DNA from: Paenibacillus gorillae | GTDB taxonomy: Bacteria > Bacillota > Bacilli > Paenibacillales > Paenibacillaceae | Direction: 5' to 3' | DNA length: 64,000 nucleotides | Assembly (NCBI RefSeq): GCF_000513275.1 | Contig: NZ_CBVJ010000012.1 | Span: 42,157 to 106,156 of the forward strand | Shown here: positions 36,022 to 44,810 of the stretch, piece after piece | Position numbering within the stretch: position 1 is the stretch's first letter | Layout of the letters: each line of letters opens with the position of its first letter | The notes under the pieces: generated by a model | The model's database searches: none | What the model was told of the DNA's origin: nothing | What the model saw: the letters and a program-made list of their open reading frames with translations, nothing else | Program-made: the position numbers and the translations under genes

Positions 36022-38003
36022 TGATTACAGATAAAGTCTTCCTTGAGATTTTCAATAACCGGATTCAGGCTGCGGTCGAGGAGATGGCTAACGTTGTTCT
36101 TCGTACCGGGTTTACCGCTTTTGTCAAAGAAACCGGCGATTTCGGCACCTATTTGCTATCGCCGGAGGGAGAAACATTTGGTTCGCCGCTCGATACCGGC
36201 TATAACTTGTCGCTGGGTATTCCAGCAGCTGCGGCGATTCAAGCGATCGATAACTGGCAGGAAGGCGATATCGTCATTTGCAATGATCCTTATACGACCG
36301 GGGGCATGGTCACCCATCTTCCGGATATTCATTTGATCAAGCCTTATTTCCATGCGGGGCAAATAATCGCCTTCGGCATGTGTTTTGTCCATTCCTCCGA
36401 TGTCGGAGGCAAAGTTCCCGGGAGCGTGTCACCGACCGCTTACGATATTCATATGGAAGGGATACGAATCGCACCGGTTAAGCTGTATGAGGCCGGACGG
36501 CCAAACGAGCAAGTGCTGCGGCTGCTTCTGGACAACAGCCGTATTCCCGAGCAAAATCTTGGCGATCTAAAGGCGCTTATGGCGGCGCTCAATCGGGGCG
36601 AAGTCCGGCTTAAAGAGCTGATTGCCAGATACGGCGCTTCCCAAGTGGAACAGGGGATCGAGAGCCTGCTGGAGTACGCCGAGCTGAAAGGGCGGGCGAT
36701 CGTCGAAGATATCCCCGATGGCTCCTATGATTTCTGGGACTACCTGGAGAAGGGGCCAGGGGGCTATCCGATTCGGCTGCGCTGCCGTATGACGATAACC
36801 GGCTCCGATATCCATCTGGACTTTAATGGAACGGACCCGCAGGTAAGAGCTTCATTCAACATACCGACGCATAACCAGCAGGGCCACTACATGCTAGTAC
36901 CGGCGCTAATCCGATATTTCCGTACGATCGATCCTACCATTCCATGGAATTCCGGTATGATCCGGATGGTGCGGAATGATGCGCCATCAGCTTCGGTGCT
37001 CAACCCGGAGCCGATGGCGGCAGTGGGCGCGCGTGCAGCGACTTTTATCCGTGTTATGGACGTCATTACAGGTGCGCTTAGCAAAGCGCAGAGCAGCAAG
37101 CTGCCCGCTGCCGGAGCAGGCCAGGCTTGCATCGTTATGATGGCGATGACCGATGCCTCGGATGGAAAGAAAAAGGTAGGCGTCATCCAGCCGATTTGCG
37201 GGGGCTCTGGCGCAAGGCCGATGAAGGATGGCATTGACGGCATGGACTTCGCTGTTGGACATTTGCGCAACATCCCGGCAGAAACCGTTGAAGCGGAAAT
37301 GCCGATCTTGATCGAACGCTACGGCTTGCGGGCTGACTCTGCCGGTGCTGGCAAATACAGGGGCGGCAGCGGCATCGATCTTCGTGTCCGAATTCTTAGT
37401 CCGGATACGGTAATGACGGCGAGAAATATGGAACGAATGCAGTTCCAGCCCTGGGGCCGTCTTGGCGGCGGCGTTGGCGAGCATGGAGAAGCTATCTTAA
37501 ACGCCGGATTGTCTGATGAATGCGCTTTGGGACGAATTGACGAGCTGCTGCTGCAGCCGGGAGAAACGGTAACTTTTCTATCTCAAGGCGGCGGAGGCTA
37601 TGGCGATCCATTCGACAGAGATCCCGTTCTCGTAATGAAAGATGTGCAGAGCGGTTTGTTGTCGGCGGGCAAAGCACGAGAAAGCTACGGCGTAGAGGTG
37701 AAAGGGAAACAGCTCGATGAAGCGTCTACTGCCAAATTACGCGCCAACCATGTAAGAAGCGGGGAAGCATTCAGCTTCGGACCAGCAAGAGAACAGTTTG
37801 AAGCGTTGTGGAGTGATGAATTGCAGCTTGCAGTTAACGCCGCATTGCGCAGCTATCCGGTTTCGCTTCGTGATTTCCTGAAGAGAAAAACGATGGCGGA
37901 GATCGAGCGTATCAGTCAATCCGGTACATTAGATGATCCCTTAACATCCCTTGAAGTGGCGAGTTTGATGGAAAAGCTCCGCCGGGGAATCGAGCTTCGT
38001 TAA
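36018..38003 (+). CDS. Hydantoinase/oxoprolinase family protein, subunit B
   Basis: 661-aa partner subunit. It starts MMITDKVFLEIFNNRIQAAV, carries NDPYTTGGMVTHLPDIHLIK (metal-binding HyuB signature), HSSDVGGKVPGS, and GAGKYRGGSGIDLRVRILS with the C-terminal FLSQGGGGYGDPFDRDP. It is translationally coupled to subunit A by a four-base overlap. Specificity between N-methylhydantoin, hydantoin and oxoproline cannot be decided from sequence. Confidence 0.93.
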   Translation: MMITDKVFLEIFNNRIQAAVEEMANVVLRTGFTAFVKETGDFGTYLLSPEGETFGSPLDTGYNLSLGIPAAAAIQAIDNWQEGDIVICNDPYTTGGMVTHLPDIHLIKPYFHAGQIIAFGMCFVHSSDVGGKVPGSVSPTAYDIHMEGIRIAPVKLYEAGRPNEQVLRLLLDNSRIPEQNLGDLKALMAALNRGEVRLKELIARYGASQVEQGIESLLEYAELKGRAIVEDIPDGSYDFWDYLEKGPGGYPIRLRCRMTITGSDIHLDFNGTDPQVRASFNIPTHNQQGHYMLVPALIRYFRTIDPTIPWNSGMIRMVRNDAPSASVLNPEPMAAVGARAATFIRVMDVITGALSKAQSSKLPAAGAGQACIVMMAMTDASDGKKKVGVIQPICGGSGARPMKDGIDGMDFAVGHLRNIPAETVEAEMPILIERYGLRADSAGAGKYRGGSGIDLRVRILSPDTVMTARNMERMQFQPWGRLGGGVGEHGEAILNAGLSDECALGRIDELLLQPGETVTFLSQGGGGYGDPFDRDPVLVMKDVQSGLLSAGKARESYGVEVKGKQLDEASTAKLRANHVRSGEAFSFGPAREQFEALWSDELQLAVNAALRSYPVSLRDFLKRKTMAEIERISQSGTLDDPLTSLEVASLMEKLRRGIELR

Positions 38004-38076
38004 TTGCAGGTTAGGCTGTAGTAAGCACAAATAATTAACTATAAAAAATACGAGCAACTATGAGGAGAGATCGAAT

Positions 38077-39207
38077 ATGTTCACTGGAACACGTAAACGT
38101 TCATATGTATGGCTTACACTTACGCTTGCCCTGATGCTAGTCCTGTCAGCTTGCGGCGGCAGCAGTACTAATAGCCCGGCTGTTAATAATCCAGACAGTG
38201 CAGGAAGCGGCAAAAAGGTCAAATTGACGATGTTCATATGGGCAGGATCGAATCAGGATACTGTTCCGAAAGAAGTGGTAGCCGAATATGTGAAGAAACA
38301 TCCAAACGTAGAGGTTACTTTCGAAGAGTCCTCCAACTCCGTTATGTATCCGAAAATGGTAGCAGGTAAGCAAGCCGATCCGAACAACCCGATTGTGAAC
38401 TTCGGCTACTTTAACGCTGATGCATCAGCTAAAGGCTTGAACGACGATATGTGGGAGCCGCTGGACACTAGCATCGTTACGAACATGAAAGATATCCCGG
38501 AGCAATTCCACACTTCCGACAACAAAGGCATCGTCTGGGGCGTATCGAGCTTCGCATTGGTTTATAACAAAAATCTGGTGAAGACACCGCCAACCAGCTG
38601 GAATGACCTGTGGGATAACAAAGAGTTCAAAGGAAAATCGGCGCTTTGGGATTATATGTTCTATTCCTACTTGTCCCCGCTGATTGCCGTAAAAGGCGAA
38701 GAACTGGGTGCATCCTACGAAAATCCCGAGCCAGCATTCAAGTTCTGGGCAGAGCACAGCGACCAGATCGGTACACTCGTTACATCGAATGATCAATTAA
38801 AAGGCTTGCTTGATTCCGGCGATGCCCTCATTGCGCCATTCAGCGCGCAAGTTGCACAAACCTGGATCGATGGCGGTTCTCCGCTTGCAGTTGCTTATCC
38901 GAAGGAAGGCGCAATTTCCTTCCCGTATTCGTTGCAGGTTGTTAAAGGCTCGACGCCTGAGCAGCAAAAGGTTGCCAACGAGATTATCAATGAGCTGCTT
39001 AGCGCTGAAGCGCTGTCCCGCTATGCGGAAGTGACAGGAACACCTGTTACGAGTACGGCTGCGGCTGTTCCGGATAAATATAAAAACGATCCTTCCTTCT
39101 CTGTCGAGGAGCAAAGTAAAGGAATTAATCCGAACTGGGATGCACTTGCCAAAAACAGCTCCGCGTGGAAAGAGCAATGGGATCGTCTCGTAAAAACAAA
39201 GCTGTAA
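38077..39207 (+). CDS. Spermidine/putrescine-type ABC transporter substrate-binding lipoprotein
   Basis: 376-aa lipoprotein with lipobox LSAC (Cys26). Mature features: LTMFIWAGSNQDTVPKEVV, the FALVYNKNLVKTPPTSWNDL hinge segment and GDALIAPFSAQVAQTWIDGG, typical of PotD/AfuA-like binders. AGGAGAG precedes the ATG, 73 bases after HyuB. In this context the ligand is more likely the cyclic amide used by HyuAB than a polyamine. Confidence 0.9.
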   Translation: MFTGTRKRSYVWLTLTLALMLVLSACGGSSTNSPAVNNPDSAGSGKKVKLTMFIWAGSNQDTVPKEVVAEYVKKHPNVEVTFEESSNSVMYPKMVAGKQADPNNPIVNFGYFNADASAKGLNDDMWEPLDTSIVTNMKDIPEQFHTSDNKGIVWGVSSFALVYNKNLVKTPPTSWNDLWDNKEFKGKSALWDYMFYSYLSPLIAVKGEELGASYENPEPAFKFWAEHSDQIGTLVTSNDQLKGLLDSGDALIAPFSAQVAQTWIDGGSPLAVAYPKEGAISFPYSLQVVKGSTPEQQKVANEIINELLSAEALSRYAEVTGTPVTSTAAAVPDKYKNDPSFSVEEQSKGINPNWDALAKNSSAWKEQWDRLVKTKL

Positions 39208-39246
39208 GTCGGCTTGGCAGCACAGATTAGATAGGAGGGGAGCACG

Positions 39247-40374
39247 ATGAGCGACGGGCAGGGGGCAATAGCGATAGAAACGCGTCATGCTGTTAAGCGT
39301 TATGCGGGAAATACTGCCGTTGATCAGGTGTCGTTGCAAGTGAAGCGGGGAGAGTTCGTGTCGCTGCTGGGTCCAAGCGGCTGCGGCAAAACGACGCTGC
39401 TCCGGCTGCTCGGCGGTCTCGAGCAGCCCGATGAGGGAACGGTGCTGCTGTCGGGCAAGGATGTCTCAGGTATTCCGGCTTATGGACGGAATTCGAATAT
39501 GATCTTTCAGCAGCTTGCGCTGTTTCCTCATATGGATGTCTACAACAACATCGCCTATGGATTGAAGGTTAGAAAAGTTGCAAAAGAAGAGATCAAACGG
39601 CGCGTCCATGAGATGCTGGAGCTGGTACAGCTTGGGGATTACAGCCGGCGTTCTGTCTCGCAGCTGTCCGGGGGCCAAGCGCAGCGCGTTGCGATTGCAC
39701 GCGCTTTGATCAACAAGCCCGAGGTGCTGCTGCTGGACGAGCCGCTGTCGGCGCTGGATATGCAGCTTCGCCTCGATATGCAGCGCGAGCTGAAACGGAT
39801 TCAGCGCGACTTCGGCGGCACCTTTATTTTCGTCACGCATGATCAGAGCGAGGCCATGAATATGTCCGACCGGATTGGCGTGATGAGAGGCGGGAAGCTG
39901 CTTCAATACGCTGCGCCGGACGAAATCTACGAACGGCCTGCCGACAGCTTTGTTGCTAAATTTATCGGCGACACCAACCTGCTTCAGGTTAAAGTACTGG
40001 GAACCGAGCAAGATCTCGTAAGCGTGGATTGCTTCGGAAGCATGTTTCAAATCCGGCAGTCGAAGGGGCTTGCGCCGTTTCAAGCTGGCAGCTTGCGCCC
40101 GCTGTCTATCCGGTACGAGTACGTCAGACTGGGTGAAGCAGCGAGCCGCTCAGCAAACCGCTTTGAAGGAAGGGTAATCGAGAGTGTCTACGGCGGTGCC
40201 AGCATCCGGTATACGATCGATATCGGCGGAAGATTCCAGCTGCAGGCGAGTGCCCTTTATCAACGGGGCGATATCCGCTATAACGTTGGTGATATGCTGC
40301 ACATTGGCTTCAACCCCGAGGATGGCCTGCTTCTGAACGATGATTCGTCTGGGAAAGGGGAGGCAGCACTATGA
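39247..40374 (+). CDS. ABC transporter ATP-binding protein, PotA-like
   Basis: 375 aa. Walker A GPSGCGKTT, Q-loop MIFQQLALFPHM, signature LSGGQAQRVAIARAL, Walker B VLLLDEPLSALD and switch FVTHDQSEAM are all intact; a TOBE-like C-terminal domain follows (GFNPEDGLLLNDD at the end). GGAGGGGAG precedes the ATG. The stop overlaps the permease start by four bases. It energises import with the two following permeases. Confidence 0.95.
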   Translation: MSDGQGAIAIETRHAVKRYAGNTAVDQVSLQVKRGEFVSLLGPSGCGKTTLLRLLGGLEQPDEGTVLLSGKDVSGIPAYGRNSNMIFQQLALFPHMDVYNNIAYGLKVRKVAKEEIKRRVHEMLELVQLGDYSRRSVSQLSGGQAQRVAIARALINKPEVLLLDEPLSALDMQLRLDMQRELKRIQRDFGGTFIFVTHDQSEAMNMSDRIGVMRGGKLLQYAAPDEIYERPADSFVAKFIGDTNLLQVKVLGTEQDLVSVDCFGSMFQIRQSKGLAPFQAGSLRPLSIRYEYVRLGEAASRSANRFEGRVIESVYGGASIRYTIDIGGRFQLQASALYQRGDIRYNVGDMLHIGFNPEDGLLLNDDSSGKGEAAL

Positions 40375-41285
40375 TGCGGACAACAAGCCGAATTGTCGGA
40401 TTGTTCACCTACGGGAACGGGAACCGACCCTGGGCCGCGCAACTGCTGCTGCTTCTACCCGCCATCGCATTAATGGGTGTTGTTTATCTTGGCGGCCTGC
40501 TTATTTTCGGACGATACAGCTTTGATCTGTACAACAACGGGAGTCTTGTACGTGATTGGAACGGACAGGCTTACCGCGCTTTTCTGACGGACCCTTACTA
40601 TTGGACGCTTATCGGGACAACCTTCCGCGTTGCAGCCAAAGTAACGTTCTGGAGCCTGCTGCTTGCTTATCCACTCGCATACTGCATGGCCGGCCTGCGC
40701 CGGCCGGGGCTGAAGCAAACACTGCTGCTGTTGACGTTCCTTCCGCTCTTGGTCAGCGCTGTCGTAAGATCCTACGGCTGGCAGCTGCTGCTTTCGCGCC
40801 AAGGCTTTATGAATTGGCTGTTTATCCATCTTGGTGTGACCGATAGCGGTTTCGACATGATGTATAACGAGACGGGCGTCGTCATTGCCCTTGTGCATAT
40901 CTTTCTGCCCTTCATGGTATTTCCGCTATTGAATGTACTGTCTCAAAGCGACAATCAATTAAAGGCAGCTGCCCATGACTTAGGGGCTGGCAAATGGCGC
41001 ACTTTCTTCACTATTACCTTCCCCTTGTCAGCAAGAGGAATTGCCAGCGGCGTGCAAATCGTATTTACGCTTTGTCTGACGGCCTTTACGACACCGCAGC
41101 TGATAGGCGGCGGGCGGGTTATGACGCTTCCCGTATTTATTTATCAGCGGACGCTGGACACCAATTGGCCGATGGCGGCCGTAGCCAGCCTTTTCTTATT
41201 CGTCTCCTCGATCGCGGTATCGCTCATTGTCAATAAGGGTGCGGATTGGCTCATGTTCCGGCGCACCCGGCAGGGGAGGATATAA
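40371..41285 (+). CDS. ABC transporter permease, PotB-like
   Basis: 304-aa polytopic protein with the EAA-type loop AAAHDLGAGKWRTFFTITFP and helices such as LLLLPAIALMGVVYLGGLLI and AVVRSYGWQLLLSRQGFMNW. ATGATG at 40371 offers two adjacent starts. It is coupled to the ATPase gene and is followed at once by the second permease. Confidence 0.93.
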   Translation: MMRTTSRIVGLFTYGNGNRPWAAQLLLLLPAIALMGVVYLGGLLIFGRYSFDLYNNGSLVRDWNGQAYRAFLTDPYYWTLIGTTFRVAAKVTFWSLLLAYPLAYCMAGLRRPGLKQTLLLLTFLPLLVSAVVRSYGWQLLLSRQGFMNWLFIHLGVTDSGFDMMYNETGVVIALVHIFLPFMVFPLLNVLSQSDNQLKAAAHDLGAGKWRTFFTITFPLSARGIASGVQIVFTLCLTAFTTPQLIGGGRVMTLPVFIYQRTLDTNWPMAAVASLFLFVSSIAVSLIVNKGADWLMFRRTRQGRI

Positions 41286-41287
41286 CG

Positions 41288-42121
41288 ATGCCTAAGAAAA
41301 CAGCAGATTTCAAATGGCTCCTCTATGTTTGCGCCGGGGCAGTCGGGCTGTACTTGCTTTTGCCGCTGCTGATGATTATTTTGACCTCGATAAGCATGGG
41401 GACCGCCACGAAGTTTCCGCCGGAGGGGCTAACGCTGGAGTGGTATGGCAAGCTGGCGGATCAGAAGCAATTTCTGCAAGCTTTCCTGAACAGCATCGCC
41501 GCTTCGGCAGGCGCCGTGGCATTGGCATTAGTCGCCGGTACGCTGGCTGCTTTGGCGATTATACAGTATCCGTTCCGGGGAAGCGGCGTGCTTCGCGCCT
41601 TCTTCATGTCGCCGATGGTTATGCCGAAAATTACGCTCGGCGTCGCTTATTTGATTTTATTTTCCAAAATGCACATTGCTGGAGGACTATTTGCGCTAAT
41701 TTTAGGCGAGGCCGTCATCGTATTTCCTTTCGTCTTGTCCATCGTAGGCAGCGCAATGGCTAATCTGAATGCAGCGCATCGGGAAGCTGCGGCAGATCTG
41801 GGGGCGGGTCCGCTTCGCATTTTTTTCACAATCACGCTACCCCAGCTGCGACTTTCTTTATTATTAGCCGGGTCAATCGCCTTCGTGTTTACATTTGATC
41901 AGGTGGAGACTGCACTGCTTATATTGCGTCAGGGCAGCTACACTTTGCCAATCCAGCTCTTTCTGTATATGGAGAAATGGCAGGATCCTACCGTTGCCGT
42001 CGTTTCTGTCGTTCTTATCGCATTTGCCCTTACTTTGTTCTGGGCCATTAAGCTGGTTATCCGTTCGGCGCCAGGTATAGAAAATTTGCTTGGCGGCGGA
42101 CAGGACGAGAGGAGGTCGTGA
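41288..42121 (+). CDS. ABC transporter permease, PotC-like
   Basis: 277-aa second permease from ATG 41288 with GGGGAGGA ten bases upstream; an earlier in-frame codon at 41246 lies within the previous gene and is not supported. The EAA loop is EAAADLGAGPLRIFFTITLP; other features are MSPMVMPKITLGVAYLILFS and FAFTFDQVETALLILRQGS-like segments. It completes the importer. Confidence 0.93.
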   Translation: MPKKTADFKWLLYVCAGAVGLYLLLPLLMIILTSISMGTATKFPPEGLTLEWYGKLADQKQFLQAFLNSIAASAGAVALALVAGTLAALAIIQYPFRGSGVLRAFFMSPMVMPKITLGVAYLILFSKMHIAGGLFALILGEAVIVFPFVLSIVGSAMANLNAAHREAAADLGAGPLRIFFTITLPQLRLSLLLAGSIAFVFTFDQVETALLILRQGSYTLPIQLFLYMEKWQDPTVAVVSVVLIAFALTLFWAIKLVIRSAPGIENLLGGGQDERRS

Positions 42122-42126
42122 ACGCC

Positions 42127-43341
42127 ATGAAAGATGTAGCCTCATTAGGAGAATCAGGGGTAAACCGGTCTCGTGCCCAGCAGCTGATGGCGGCGGGCGG
42201 TCTGGAAGCTATAGTGGCGACTACTCCTGAAAATGTCCATTATGTGCTGGGCTCTTCGCTGCGCGCGACCAACTGGACGATGCAGATTTATGCCGTGCTG
42301 CCGAAGGACCCAAGCCTGCGCCCCTGCCTTATTATTCCGACCAACCGGCTTGGCGTCATCGCTCAGATGAGCATTACGAGTGCCGATCTATATGTATATA
42401 GCGACTTTTTCGTAGAAGGGTCTGTGGAGGGCAAGCCGTCCACACCGGATATCGATTTATTCTATTCCCTGCTTCAAACGGTGAATACTTATTCCGGACC
42501 TATTGAAGCTTTAGAGGCTGCGATAGCAGGCTTAGGGCTTAAAGGGCAGCCCATCGGTGTCGATGAGATGAGAATGACCCCGGATCTGCTGAGCCGATTC
42601 GCCGAAGGACTCCCAGGCGGGCAAGCGCAGCCGGCCTATAAGCTGTTTCGCCAAATTCGCCAAATCAAGACACCATTTGAAATAGAGCGATTGAGACGTT
42701 CAGCTGCACTTAATGAGCGTATCGAGCAGCAGCTGATCGATCTAATCGCTGCAGGTGTTCATGAAAGAGAGCTGGCCGAGCATTACCGGCTTTCTGTCAT
42801 GAAAGGCGGCGGCACACCTGCCATGACGGCGGTAGGCGCGGGGCCTCGCAGTGCACTGCCGTTGATCGAGAACTATTTCCGCATCATTGAGCCGGGAGAC
42901 CAAATCCGTTTCGACCTGTGCATGCAGCTGGATGGTTATTGGGGCGATACAGGCCGGACTGCGGTGTTCGGAGAGCCGACGCCTTGGATGACTCGCCACT
43001 TTGAGGCTGTGCTGAGCGGATGGAGAGAAGCGCTTGATCTTATTCGACCCGGCGTCAAAGCGTCGGATGTGTTTCAAGCGGCTGTCGCCAGAGTGCAGAA
43101 GGAAGGCATCCCTCATTACCGGCGCCAGCATGTCGGGCATGCGATCGGCTTGGAGCTGTATGACGATATCACTTTGGCGCCTGGCGATCATCGAACATTA
43201 GAGCCGGGGATGGTGCTTTGTGTGGAAGTGCCTTATTACGAACTGGGCGCCGGCGGTTTTCAGATTGAGGATACCGTTGTCATGACGGCTGACGGCTTTG
43301 AATTTCTGACGCATATGGAGCGGAAGCTATTCGTTAAATAA
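42127..43341 (+). CDS. M24 family metallopeptidase-like protein (Xaa-Pro peptidase/creatinase fold)
   Basis: About 404 aa: N-terminal creatinase-type domain, then a pita-bread domain. The five metal ligands of M24 peptidases are visible: Asp residues in FDLCMQLDGYWGDTGRTAVF, His in RQHVGHAIGLELYDD, Glu in GMVLCVEVPYYE and Glu in GGFQIEDTVV. It may be a dipeptidase for a product of HyuAB or a creatinase-like amidinohydrolase. ATG 42127 has AGGAGG eleven bases upstream; GTG 42118 overlaps the permease stop and is an alternative. Confidence 0.88.
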   Translation: MKDVASLGESGVNRSRAQQLMAAGGLEAIVATTPENVHYVLGSSLRATNWTMQIYAVLPKDPSLRPCLIIPTNRLGVIAQMSITSADLYVYSDFFVEGSVEGKPSTPDIDLFYSLLQTVNTYSGPIEALEAAIAGLGLKGQPIGVDEMRMTPDLLSRFAEGLPGGQAQPAYKLFRQIRQIKTPFEIERLRRSAALNERIEQQLIDLIAAGVHERELAEHYRLSVMKGGGTPAMTAVGAGPRSALPLIENYFRIIEPGDQIRFDLCMQLDGYWGDTGRTAVFGEPTPWMTRHFEAVLSGWREALDLIRPGVKASDVFQAAVARVQKEGIPHYRRQHVGHAIGLELYDDITLAPGDHRTLEPGMVLCVEVPYYELGAGGFQIEDTVVMTADGFEFLTHMERKLFVK

Positions 43342-43344
43342 ATG

Positions 43345-43371
43345 GGCAGGTTCCGGTCAACCGGTCCTGCC
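43345..43371 (+). other. Hairpin between M24 and MFS genes
   Basis: GGCAGG/CCTGCC with inner CCGGT/ACCGG and no U-run. Confidence 0.45.
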
Positions 43372-43411
43372 AGGGCAACCGGAGCTTGCTCAGTGAAGAA
43401 GGTTGGAGGAA

Positions 43412-44614
43412 ATGAGGATTCAGCAAGGTACAAAGCCATTCCGCAACATTAGCTTTGCTTTGTTTGCGGGCGGATTCGTCACATTTGCCTTATTATACAG
43501 CTTGCAGCCGTTAATGCCTGAGATGACGGCCGCATTTGACATTACACCGACGCAATCCAGCTTGACTTTGTCGGTTACAACGGTATCGATGGCATTGACG
43601 ATGCTGTTCATCGGGTCATTATCCGATGCGTTGGGCCGCAGATCGATCATGACGGCCTCGCTTATTGCAGCATCTGTCATTTCCATCATTTCGGCATCTA
43701 GTCCTCATTTTCCGATGCTGCTGCTTTTGCGTATTTTGCAAGGCGTCGCGCTCGCTGGGCTGCCGGCCATTGCAATGACCTATCTGGTAGAAGAAATCGA
43801 CTCCAGAAGTTTAGGCTATGCGATGGGGCTGTACATTAGCGGCAATTCCATTGGAGGAATGGCGGGGAGAATGATAAGCGGCCTGCTGACGGACTGGTTC
43901 GGCTGGCGGGTAGCTATTGGCGGCATGGGAGCGGTTGGTCTGGCTGCCGCGTTGTTTTTTTTCGCAACGATTCCTCCATCCCGTCATTTCATGAAACAGA
44001 ACGCCAAGCTGAACCGGGTTATTCCGCTGCTATGGTCGCAATGCCGCAACCCCCGGCTGCTTTGTCTATACGGACTTGGCTTTTTGCTAATGGGCAGTTT
44101 TGTCACCCTGTTTAATTATATTGGCTTTGAATTAACAGGCGAACCCTATAATCTAAGCCAAACGATCGTAGGCAGCATCTTTGTCGTCTATCTGATGGGC
44201 ACATTCAGCTCTACCTGGATGGGCAGACTGGCTGACCGTTACGGCCGGACTGGGGTGATCATCCTTGCCCTTGCTATTATTTTGGCAGGAGCGGTATTGA
44301 CGCTTCATCCTTACTTAGGGTTGAAGATTATCGGTCTTGCTCTATTTGCCTTCGGCTTTTTCGGCGGTCATTCCATCGCCAGCAGTTGGGTCGGATTGGT
44401 GGGGGATGCCCATAAGTCGCAGGCTAATGCTTTGTATTTGTTTTTCTATTATGTGGGTTCCAGTGTTAGCGGCACGGGCGGCGGCTTGCTATACGGGCAG
44501 CTAGGCTGGATCGGCATCGTCGGAATGATTGTGGCTTATGTGGCGATCAGCGTCGTGCTATGCTCTATTCTGTGGAACAAGGGCGGAGGGAAGATAACCC
44601 AATTGCCTTCTTGA
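43412..44614 (+). CDS. MFS transporter, YnfM/DHA1 type
   Basis: About 400 aa with twelve predicted helices. The loop motif GSLSDALGRRSIMTASLIAA, DSRSLGYAMGLYISGNSIGG, and GRMISGLLTDWFGWRVAIG match DHA1 exporters; the second loop is GRLADRYGRTGVI. Start ATG 43412 lies nine bases after AGAAGG. It is last of the FCD-hydantoinase run and could export a product or take part in uptake. Confidence 0.9.
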   Translation: MRIQQGTKPFRNISFALFAGGFVTFALLYSLQPLMPEMTAAFDITPTQSSLTLSVTTVSMALTMLFIGSLSDALGRRSIMTASLIAASVISIISASSPHFPMLLLLRILQGVALAGLPAIAMTYLVEEIDSRSLGYAMGLYISGNSIGGMAGRMISGLLTDWFGWRVAIGGMGAVGLAAALFFFATIPPSRHFMKQNAKLNRVIPLLWSQCRNPRLLCLYGLGFLLMGSFVTLFNYIGFELTGEPYNLSQTIVGSIFVVYLMGTFSSTWMGRLADRYGRTGVIILALAIILAGAVLTLHPYLGLKIIGLALFAFGFFGGHSIASSWVGLVGDAHKSQANALYLFFYYVGSSVSGTGGGLLYGQLGWIGIVGMIVAYVAISVVLCSILWNKGGGKITQLPS

Positions 44615-44651
44615 ATCGCTGGAGTGAGCTGTTTTATAGAATAAAGAGGGG

Positions 44652-44690
44652 AAACCTTGATGGGCGGTATGCTGCCCGTCAAGGTTTTTG
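44652..44690 (+). terminator. Terminator closing the hydantoinase operon
   Basis: AAACCTTGA/TCAAGGTTT arms with inner GGGC/GCCC, followed by TTTTTGG. Confidence 0.85.
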
Positions 44691-44810
44691 GCTGGATTTC
44701 CGTGAAAAAAGTGGGTTGATAAACCTCTGAAGGGATGATTTACTAATATAGTCTATATTGTTAAAAATGACAGGTACAAGACTTAAATAAAAACGGGGGG
44801 TTTATTTGGA

